A DNA stretch of 64,000 nt, from the NCBI RefSeq assembly GCF_036884655.1, contig NC_088356.1, positions 18,531,001 to 18,595,000 of the forward strand, read 5' to 3'. Positions 55,867 through 64,000 of the stretch are shown piece by piece. Positions within the stretch are counted from its first letter, which is position 1, and every line of letters starts with the position of its first letter. The notes under the pieces were generated by a model. That model worked only from the letters and a program-made list of their open reading frames with translations. It made no database searches and had not been told where the DNA came from. The position numbers and the translations under genes are program-made. Source of the DNA: Musa acuminata AAA Group (taxonomy: Eukaryota; Streptophyta; Magnoliopsida; Zingiberales; Musaceae).

Positions 55867-57450
55867 ATGGCATACGCCGGAAACCAAGAGGGCCATTCTA
55901 TTACACGTCCACCCATGTTCAATGGGACGGACTACACTTATTGGAAGACCCGAATGAGGATCTTTCTTATTTCTATGGATTTTGAACTTTGGAATCTTGT
56001 CGAAAACGGATTTTCGAAGCCTTCTCTTCCAATGATCGATTGGAATGAATTGGAGAAGAAGGCTTTCGCTATTAATGCAAAGGCTATGAATGCCTTATTT
56101 TGTGCACTTGATAAAAACGAGTTTAACCGTGTTTCGACTTGTGAAACCGCATTTGATATTTGGCACACACTCGAAGTGACTCACGAAGGCACAAGTAGAG
56201 TGAAAGAGTCAAAAATCAATCTTCTGTTACATTCTTTCGAACTTTTTCGGATGAAACCGAGTGAAACCATTGGCGACATGTTTACCCGCTTCACGGATGT
56301 CGTCAACGGTCTAAAAGGACTAGGAAAAAGTTTTTCGGATTTTGAGCTCGTAAATAAGATTCTAAGATCCCTTCCTAAGAGTTGGGATCCTAAAGTCACT
56401 ACTATTCAAGAGGCAAAAGATCTAAGCAACTTCCCTCTTGAAGAACTAATCGGGTCATTAATGACCTACGAGATGACTTGCAAAGCTCATGAAGAGCAAG
56501 AAGACATCCTTCCAAAGAACAGGAAGGATATGACACTTAAAACATCAGAAGACTACTTGAGAGAAAACTCACGTGATGAGGACTGTGATGATGACTTGGC
56601 ACTTCTAACAAGAAAATTTAAAAAATTTATTAAAAGAAACATGTTTAAGAATGAGACAAAAAATAAATTTGAACCCAAGAAGGACCAAGTTATTTGCTAT
56701 GAGTGCAAGAAGCCGGGACACTACAAAAGTGATTATCCCCAAGTCAAGAAGAGAACATCAAAGAAGAAGGCGCTCAAAGCAACATGGGATGACTCGAGCG
56801 CATCTGAAGAAGAGGAGTCCAACACCGAGCAAGTTGCTCATTACGCCTTGATGGCCATCGGAGAGGAGGTAACAAATTTAATAGATGCAGAATTATCATT
56901 TGATGAATTATTAAATGCCTTCCATGACTTATTTGATGAATGCAAGATTATTAGTAGAAAATATAAATTACTAAAAAAGGAGCATGATAGTCTTACTTGT
57001 AATTTTGATAAGTCAAAAACTGAATATCATGATAGTTTAAGTTCATACATAAAATGTCATGATATAGAAACTCTCCAAAAGGAAAACTTGCTACTTAAGG
57101 ACACCTTGAAGAAATTCGAGGTTGGTAGCAAGTCATTGAACATGATCCTTGCAAACAAGGGTCACGTTCCCAAAAGAAGTGGAATTGGATTTGTGAGAAG
57201 TCCTCATCAAAATCTAACCACCTTCATAAAAGGCCCCATCTTACATGTTCGACACCAAAGCAAATGCAACTTTTGTTGCAAACTTGGACACAAAACGCAT
57301 TATTGTGCATTCAAGAAAATTAGTCCGAATAAATTAATTTGGGTTCCTAAAGGAACCATGATAAATTCTATGCAACATGATAAACAATGTAGATATATTT
57401 TTGAGGCACCCAAAAGAAAATGGGTACCTAAAAATCATCCTTTCCTGTAA
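55867..57450 (+). CDS. gag: SIRE C Gag (527 aa)
   Basis: Open frame, start at ATG 55867 in the context CAAGAGAGATGGCATAC. UBN2-type domain at about residues 20-205. The first zinc knuckle reads CYECKKPGHYKSDY, so its last cysteine is tyrosine; the second, CNFCCKLGHKTHYC, is intact. A long hydrophilic, probably coiled region lies between them. It ends WVPKNHPFL then TAA, the same codon position as the TAG of A2 and E. The pol that should follow is missing: only about 80 bp of decayed protease-start sequence can be traced. Confidence 0.9.
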   Translation: MAYAGNQEGHSITRPPMFNGTDYTYWKTRMRIFLISMDFELWNLVENGFSKPSLPMIDWNELEKKAFAINAKAMNALFCALDKNEFNRVSTCETAFDIWHTLEVTHEGTSRVKESKINLLLHSFELFRMKPSETIGDMFTRFTDVVNGLKGLGKSFSDFELVNKILRSLPKSWDPKVTTIQEAKDLSNFPLEELIGSLMTYEMTCKAHEEQEDILPKNRKDMTLKTSEDYLRENSRDEDCDDDLALLTRKFKKFIKRNMFKNETKNKFEPKKDQVICYECKKPGHYKSDYPQVKKRTSKKKALKATWDDSSASEEEESNTEQVAHYALMAIGEEVTNLIDAELSFDELLNAFHDLFDECKIISRKYKLLKKEHDSLTCNFDKSKTEYHDSLSSYIKCHDIETLQKENLLLKDTLKKFEVGSKSLNMILANKGHVPKRSGIGFVRSPHQNLTTFIKGPILHVRHQSKCNFCCKLGHKTHYCAFKKISPNKLIWVPKGTMINSMQHDKQCRYIFEAPKRKWVPKNHPFL

Positions 57451-58317
57451 AGACATAAAAAATTATAAGCTGGAGCAAGAAATAATATTCTACTCCTTGG
57501 ATTCTCGATATTCATGACCCAAGATCCAAAAATAACTCGCAATGCTCTCTGACCTAAATAACAGATAAAGATTAGAAATCACAAATGCGATTTAGATACA
57601 ATCCTATTTGATTTTTCAGAATTAGAAATGCATGATTCTCAATTCACATATCCTCTGGATTTTCGAACCCATTAATTTCATCCGTTCATAACTTTCGAAT
57701 CCAACTCTATATCATGAACTGACTAAGTTTGTCATGAACTTGCAAGGCTTACCAACTTGAACAAACTGTCACAAACATGTGTACGACATTGAGAGTATGC
57801 ACGTTAAAAGATCTATCTTGATCGTGCAAAAGTTCTTGTCTTAAAAAGAAAACTCTTACGTAATTACGTAAGTAAAGTTGATTGCTCTGAATGAAAATTC
57901 TTCTCAAGACAAACACTCTCAAATCAGATCACACTGTGATCAGAACAAGTGCTCACCGCCTGCAGGCGGTGGCACCACCCCAGCTGGAGGTAGCACCTCC
58001 GGCTGTCACGTGTTGCAAGCGGTTGCACCGCCCCAGCCAGAGGTGCAACCGCCCGCAACTCTGCCCTTTTTAACCCAAGCTAGGGCCGGCGGTGAAACCG
58101 ACCCCAACTCACTCCCTTCCCCTCTTTACTCTTCCAAAGCTCCTCCATCCCCATTTCTCCCCTCATAGCATCCCATATACCCCTCATTTCGGAGCAAAAC
58201 ATCAACAATCCTTCCCTCTCTTGAAGATCTCACTAAGGTATTCTCTAAGAAGCCCTTAAATTCTGTCTTTGATTCATTTACTCTTGCTCATCACTATTCT
58301 TCTAAACAGCAGTAGTT
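57451..58317 (+). other. Palindrome-rich leader between gag and the envelope-like ORF
   Basis: About 80 bp resemble the start of pol (AAGCTGGAGCAAG, then GATATTCATGACCCAAGATCC); after that no pol. Perfect palindromes: CTTACGTAATTACGTAAG (57855-57872), GATCACACTGTGATC (57927-57941) and CACCGCCTGCAGGCGGTG (57954-57971). The last opens a stretch of GGCGGTG/CACCGCC dyads (to about 58110) like those in the LTRs, followed by a C-rich leader up to ATG 58318. I found no clear TATA box. Confidence 0.6.
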
Positions 58318-59076
58318 ATGGGATCCAGAAGATCCTTAAGGGACAAAGGAAAGAGGAGATTAGTAGAAGATTTTGATCTCACCCTTTTCGATTCAAAATA
58401 CCATGCTGAAAAGTTTTCCTCTTTCGAACTTAGGAGTGTCAATAAAGGACAATATGTAGATTTAAATGAACTAAGAGACTTAGAGACAATCCAATGGTTT
58501 GCAAACTTAGATCTACTCCCTATTTTACAAATTAATGAACCCATCTATCCAAGACTTGTTAGATTGTTTTACAACATACAAATAGATGAAGAAGAAAGAA
58601 TGTCTACCTATCTTTTAGGACAACACATCTCCATTATGGATAAATTCATTTGCGACATGATAGGCATTCCCATAAAAAGTAGAGGACTTTACTTTAGAGG
58701 ATCATGGGATGATGAAACTGTTGGAACAACATATGTTGAAGCCTTAGGAACAATTTTTGTCAATCCCAACTTAGCATTTGTTCCTAAAAGTTGTGAACAT
58801 CTACTACCTCTAAACACTAAGGTACTTCATCATATCCTAACTAGCATCATTCTCCCTAAACAATACCATCATGATGAAGTAAGCCAATTAGAATTAGGAA
58901 CTATGCATTTGATCATGAAAGGACATGACATCTGTCTTGGTTATCTTATCCAACAAAACATGTTAGAACTATCTAAGAAAGACATGATGCTCCCAAATGA
59001 TAGTATAATCACTAGAATAATGAAAGCCTACGATATTCTAATACCACCGGAAGAAGAAGTAATAAAAGTAGATAGG
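58318..59076 (+). pseudogene. Envelope-like / putative plant transposon protein ORF, truncated
   Basis: About 253 codons from MGSRRSLRDKGKRR, open throughout. Contains WFANLDLLPILQINEP, YPRLVRLFYNIQI and MSTYLLGQHISIMDKFICD, a layout I associate with the extra ORF of SIRE- and Athila-type elements, often labelled envelope-like or putative plant transposon protein. I see no signal peptide or membrane segment. The frame is cut by chromovirus D: the final Cys codon and TAG are the first bases of D's LTR (TGTTAG at 59077). The native C-terminus is beyond the window. Family assignment is from memory and moderate. Confidence 0.6.
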
Positions 59077-59252
59077 TGTTAGGACTCTAGCTAGGAGAGT
59101 CCTAATTGAGAGGGACATTCTGTTAGGACTCTATCTAGGAGAGTCCTAATTGAGAGGGACATTCTGTTAGGACTCTAGCTAGGAGAGTCCTAATTGAGAG
59201 GGACATTCTGTTAGGACTCTAGCTAGGAGAGTCCTAATTGAGAGAGACATTC
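59077..59252 (+). repeat. Four 44-bp tandem copies at the tip of D's LTR
   Basis: Units start at 59077, 59121, 59165 and 59209, each beginning TGTTAGGACTCTA and containing the imperfect inverted repeat AGGACTCT...AGAGTCCT. A has one copy in each LTR. Confidence 0.95.
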
Positions 59253-59552
59253 ATGTAAGAGGTTTTTTTTCTTAGAGAAGAATTAGGAGTTGTAAGGGAA
59301 TAGGAGTCTTGAGTAGGAGTCTTATTAGGAGTTGGTTAGAAATAAGAGTTTTAAGTTAGGAGTCCTATTAGGAGTTAAGGTTTAGAAGCCCTATAAATAG
59401 CCATGTATTCCTCCTCTTTTCATAAGCAATAGATGAATCTTTTCTGCAGCCTTTGAGCAGCAACTTGGAGGGAGGAACCCCTATAGAGTTCCAAGGAGGC
59501 CGATCCCCTAAAGAGATCAACCCCAAGTTTAGAATCTACAAGGGTTCTAACA
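59077..59552 (+). repeat. Chromovirus D 5' LTR
   Basis: 476 bp from TGTTAGGACTC to GGGTTCTAACA; homologous to A's LTRs (381 and 394 bp). The extra length comes mainly from three additional copies of its first 44 bp. TATA (CTATAAATAG) at about 59391-59400. ATAGG (59072-59076) would be the target duplication. Confidence 0.93.
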
Positions 59553-59554
59553 CC

Positions 59555-59566
59555 TGGTATCAGAGC
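59555..59566 (+). other. D primer-binding site
   Basis: TGGTATCAGAGC, two bases after the LTR end; exact tRNA-iMet complement. Confidence 0.95.
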
Positions 59567-60089
59567 AGTGTTCTTGGCATCTCGCTGCCCTTCCACTGCC
59601 ATCCATCAACCCTCCACAACCGCCCAAAGCAATTCCCACAATTGCTTAAAAGATCGTCGCCAAATTCCACCGTCATCTCCACCACCGCAGATCATCCTTT
59701 GATCTCCCTGTGAATTGCAATAGGTTCTGGTTTCCTACCTTACTGCTGCTGCAATTTAGTTATCCCTATTCGAAAATAAAAAATAAAAAAAAAATTTCGT
59801 TCCTATATTGCTGCAAATTTCATCGTAAGTTGCTGAAATTTTTCGACGAGAATTCTGCTATCGCAACTTACACCAATTTTCTTGATGTTACTGTCGAAAT
59901 TTTCATGATTAAATTGGACATTCTTGCTGTCATATAAACTATGATATTGCTGTCAATTCCCTCCTCAAATCTCTTAATTTTTTTGTGGAGATTTCGTCGA
60001 GAAACTGCTGTTTCTTCGACGATAATTCTGCTCTTACAAGACAACACAATTCTGCAGCAAACTTTCACTGATTTCTATCAAACCTATAC
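59567..60089 (+). other. D untranslated leader
   Basis: About 520 bp with no ORF; T-rich, with recurring words such as TTTCGACGAGAATTCTGC and TTCGACGATAATTCTGC (59837, 60017). Shorter than A's leader. Confidence 0.65.
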
Positions 60090-61160
60090 ATGCCTTTAAC
60101 CTGTCAACAAAAGAGAGATCTTAACATCACAGATTTGGAGTCATATACTATGGCATCTGAGGAGGCAATCAATGCTAAATTTGAAGCCTTTGAGGCACGA
60201 ATGGAGGATAAGATTCGGACTCTCCTTACTGAATTCAGTTTGGGCCGACCACCAAGTCCGAAGAAATCACATCAATGAGAGAGCTCTAACCATTCAAATC
60301 ATGCCCAAAGAGATAACTTCCAAGAGAGGGGAGGTTCTATGACCGACCCCAACTATTCGCGCATGAGAGTGGACTTCCCTAGATGGGAAGAAGGAGACCC
60401 AATTGGTTGGATCTCTCGCGCGGAGCGATATTTTCGGTACCATAAAACTGCAGATGCATCCATGGTGGAAATTACAGCTATACATCTTCAAGGGGATGCC
60501 ATACAATGGTTTGACTGGTTTGAACACACTTATGGAGCCCTTTCATGGTGACAATTCAAAGAAGGACTACTGATCCGCTTCGGACCAACTTATTACGAGA
60601 ACATTGACGGACAACTAGCAAAGATCCGACAAACCTCCACCATTCAGGAGTACCAAACCAGGTTTGAAAGATTATCTAATCAAACTCGTGATTGGTCTGA
60701 AAAACAACTATTGGGGACCTTTATTGAGGGCTTAAAGCCAGAGATCCGGGGAAAAGTTAAGGCGCGACAACCATACACGCTTATGGCAGCCATCTCTTTC
60801 GCACGACTTCAAGAGGAGCGATTGAACCATGAAGCCCGGAGGACTAGGATCACTCCACGACCTACAATACTAAGGCCCTCAGCCCCCCCTACTATCAACC
60901 GAGTCCCTGCACCGAAAAGGTTAACAAGAGAAGAACTTCGAGAGCAATCTGCGAAGGGGTTATGTTGGCATTGCGACGAGCCGTGGAGCCGCGAGCATCG
61001 CTGTAAAAAAGGTAGACTTCTTATGATTGAACCAGTAGAAGAAGAGGTCATTGAACATCTAGAAGAGAGCCTTGAACATGAAGAAGAAGATATGGAAGAA
61101 GAGTCACAGCCAACCGACATTACGGTACACGCACTAGCCGGCTACTCAAATCCGCAAACG
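60090..61160 (+). pseudogene. gag: D gag region
   Basis: Same frame as pol. Begins MPLTCQQKRDLNITDLES (or the later ATG at 60150, MASEEAINAKFEAFEARM). Retrotransposon gag core at about 60339-60700 (DPIGWISRAERYFRYHK, IQWFDWFEHTYGALSW, QYQTRFERLSNQT-like). Zinc knuckle CWHCDEPWSREHRC at about 60963-61005, of the CX2C..H.C form seen in chromoviruses. Two in-frame TGA codons: 60276-60278 (A has GGA there, so new in D) and 60549-60551, which A also has. Confidence 0.85.
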
Positions 61161-64000
61161 ATGAAAGTTGGAGGCCTTCTCAAACAACAGCCGATCACTG
61201 TTCTCATCGACACGAGTAGCACTAATAACTTCCTGAATAGTAAGGTTGCTGCTCGGATGGCACTGCATATTGAAGGTTGCAGCAAGTTCGATGTAAAGGT
61301 TGCCAACGGCAGAATCCTAAAGTGCGACCAAAGATGCCCGCAAGTGAAACTATTACTACAAGACCAAGAAATTATCACCGATTTCTTCCTCCTACCAATC
61401 GATGACTATGAGGCAGTGCTTGGTATAGAATGGCTGACTACACTAGGTGATGTCTCTTCAAACTTTTCTAAATTAATTATGAAATTCTACTGTAAGGGCA
61501 AACAGATCATCCTACACGGGAAGCGCGGAAGCAACGTTACCACTGTTTCGACCCAACGAATGGAGAAAGTTTTACACAAGGTAAATGGTGGCTTTTTGAT
61601 GCACCTCTAGCAGCAACCAGAGGGGAAGAAAATAGAAATTGAAGATCAAAATCTTGCCCAATTGCTTACTGAATTTGCCGACATATTTGCTGAACCGCGC
61701 GGTCTTCCTCCTTCTCGGCAACATGACCATCAAATTCCAATCCTTCCGGGCAAGCCACCAGCGAACACTCGACCGTACCGATATCCTCACCTCCAGAAAG
61801 ATGAAATTGAAAAGATCGTAAAGGAGATGCTTGAAACAGGGGTGATTCGGCCAAGTTGCAGCCCCTATTCCTCACCGGTGCTACTTGTACGCAAGAAGGA
61901 CAGAACTTGGCGGATGTGCATCGACTACCGAGCTTTAAATGGCATCACCGTCAAGGACAAGTACCCAATACTAGTGGTGGATGAACTTCTTGATGAATTG
62001 AAAGGAGCTTGAGTCTTCACGAAGTTGGACCTCCGATCCGGTTACCACCAAATTCGGGTATGTGACGATGACATTCCAAAAACTGCATTTCGCATACATG
62101 ATGGCCATTATGAATTCTTAGTAATGCCTTTTGGACTCACTAATGCTCCTTCAACCTTTCAAAGTCTCATGAACGATATTTTTCGGATCTTTCTTCGTAA
62201 ATTTGTGATGGTATTTTTCGATGATATTCTCATTTACAGCCCTTCTCTTGAGACTCACTTTCAGCATTTACGGATTGTTTTGACGATCCTTCGGGAGAAT
62301 ACTCTTTTTGTTAAGCAACCAAAGTGCAGCTTTCTCCAGCAAAAAGTAGAGTACCTTGGGCATATAATATCAGAAGAAGGAGTGGCGGTAGACCCAACAA
62401 AAATTGAGGCAATGCAAGGCTGGCCGAAACCTACAAACGTGAAATTACTGCGGGGGTTCCTTGGACTAACGGGCTACTATCGAAAATTTGTTAAGGTCTA
62501 TGGGAAGATCAGTGCACCACTCACTTCTTTACTAAAAAAAGATGCTTTCCAATGGTCGGACAAAGCCTCTGCTGCCTTCGACAAACTTAAAGCAGCCATG
62601 ACAATGACGCCGGTGCTTGCGCTACCATATTTTAATAGACCCTTCATCATTGAGGCCGATGTATCTGGAGTCGGAATTGGAGCCGTTCTCATGCAAAATG
62701 ATCGACCACTCGCATACACTAGCAAGGCATTATCTCCCTCCCATCAAAACATGTCAGTATATGATAAGGAGAAGCTTGCCATTGTACACGCAGTAACGAG
62801 GTGGAGACCCTACCTGATCGGCCGGCGATTTCAAATTAAAACTGACCATAAAAGCCTCAAATACTTTTTGGAGCCAAAGATATCATCCCCTGAGCAGCAA
62901 AAATGGGTAACCAAACTTCTTGGATTTGATTATGAAATTATTTACAAAAAGGGGAAAGAAAACGTTGTTGTAGATGCACTCTCACGGCTACCTGAACAAG
63001 CTAAGGTTTTAGCCATCTCCCTTCCTACCACCGGTCTCCTCGAGGACATTAGGGAAGAATGGAAGAAGGATCCAGAGATCAGCAAGATCATAAAAAAATT
63101 GGAGGAGGATCCAAGTGCAATAGCCCACTACACCTGGGATTCGAGGGATCTACGCTACAAAGGTCGCATTGTACTTATACCTGACTCCCCTTGCATCGCA
63201 ATCATCTTGCATGAAATGCACTCCATACCTTCAGCAGGGCACTCTGGATTCCTAAGAACCTACAAAAGAGTAAAGCAAAATTTTTATTGGAGAGGGATGA
63301 AAAAAATTATTGCTGAATATGTGGCACAATGTGATGTATGTCAACAGTACAAGGGTGAAATTGTGGCAAATCCAGGGAAGCTACAACCACTACCCATACT
63401 AGACTCAGTGTGGACTAACATCTCCATGGACTTCATTGAAGGGCTGCCATCTTCCAAAGGTAAAAGCACGATTCTCGTGGTGGTTGATCGACTTACGAAA
63501 TATGCTCATTTTTGTGCTGTGAGAAATCCCTACACTACTACTAGTATTGCCCAGATTTTCATAGAAAATATCGTTAAACTGCATGGGATGCCAAGGTCCA
63601 TCGTAAGTGATCATGACAGGATCTTCACTAGTAAATTTTGGACCGAGTTATTTCAGTTACAAGGCACCAAACTCAAGATGAGCACAGCGTATCATCCACA
63701 AACTGACGGCCAAACAGAGGTGGTAAATAGGTGCTTAGAGACGTACCTTCGGTGTTTCGCTAGCGACCGACCAAAAGAGTGGGCGAAATGGCTTCCCTGG
63801 GCCGAATGTTGGTATAATACTACATATCATTCATCTACAAAATGTGCCCCTTATGAAGCATTGTATGGTCGACCAGCACCTGTGATTCCAAAGTATGTAA
63901 TTGGCTTGGTCAAGGTAGATCAGGTTGACTAAGAATTGATTGATAGGGATAAACTCTTACAACTGTTAAAAGATAATCTCTCTACCGCTCAAGCCAGAAT
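61161..64000 (+). pseudogene. pol: D pol region (protease, RT, RNase H, integrase), runs off the window
   Basis: Protease IDTSSTNNFLNS near 61205, with Ser where DTG/DSG is expected. RT 61660-62350 ([41 protein letters not shown] at 62211-62237). RNase H about 62640-62990 (IIEADVSGVGIGAVLMQ). Integrase from about 63200 with HHCC (HSGFLRTYKRV, CDVCQQYK), D in SMDFIEGL, D in SDHDRIF and E in TEVVNRCLE. All pieces are in the gag frame; the only breaks are stops: TAG 61608, TGA 62010, TAA 63930. After the last stop the frame continues ELIDRDKLLQLLKDN. The chromodomain would be outside the window. Confidence 0.9.

Noticed and set aside
59077..64000. Element D as an endogenous pararetrovirus (such viruses are common in some monocot genomes).
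   Set aside because: It has LTRs, a PBS at the LTR edge, an integrase with HHCC and DDE, and a chromodomain relative (A); no movement or aphid-transmission protein is present.

Overview
This is nuclear plant DNA made almost entirely of nested LTR retrotransposons; I found no ordinary host gene. Evidence for a flowering plant is the SIRE/Maximus-type and Tork/Angela-like Ty1-copia elements, a chromodomain-bearing Ty3-gypsy (chromovirus) family, a TRIM, and primer-binding sites that all match plant initiator-Met tRNA (TGGTATCAGAGC). A monocot, perhaps of the Zingiberales (banana group), is my guess from the general look of the repeats, not something the sequence proves.

Left cluster (1-28040). 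The oldest layer is SIRE copy E (from 16521; + strand; coding region riddled with stops). A Tork/Angela-like Copia element, B1 (window start to 16520), lies against E exactly at E's TATA box and probably inserted there. B1 is in turn split by a gag-only SIRE relative, F1 (3488-12289, minus strand, direct repeats CTTGT), and its 3' LTR is split by a SIRE solo LTR, H (14423-16003, direct repeats ATAAG). The 3' LTR of E is split by G (23221-27978, + strand), a second gag-only SIRE relative.

Middle (28040-33862). A decayed LINE reverse-transcriptase fragment on the minus strand, about 3 kb of AT-rich sequence with nothing I can identify, and a 659-bp TRIM with 133/132-bp LTRs.

Right cluster (33863-64000). 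A second Copia copy, B2, hosts two nests. First, chromovirus A (40021-53668, minus strand, direct repeats CACTA/CACCA) hosts SIRE A2 (40503-48841, direct repeats CTTCC). A2 has 1300-bp LTRs in which I saw no difference and a complete gag and pol in one frame separated by one UAG; it is the youngest and only apparently intact element. Second, SIRE C (from 54145, + strand) hosts chromovirus D (from 59077, running off the window).

The most unusual signals are structural rather than coding. The B-family leader carries an ordered series of four stem-loops with different basal stems and a shared apical hairpin, in three versions with compensating base changes, and a GC-rich hairpin array just after the PBS. 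The SIRE LTRs carry arrays of a 6+6 dyad GGCGGT-NNN-ACCGCC upstream of TATA, with a centre that differs between subfamilies. A gag/pol boundary stop codon is shared by three SIRE copies. An envelope-like ORF in C has its own palindrome-rich leader. Two chromovirus copies share the same apparent coding defects.
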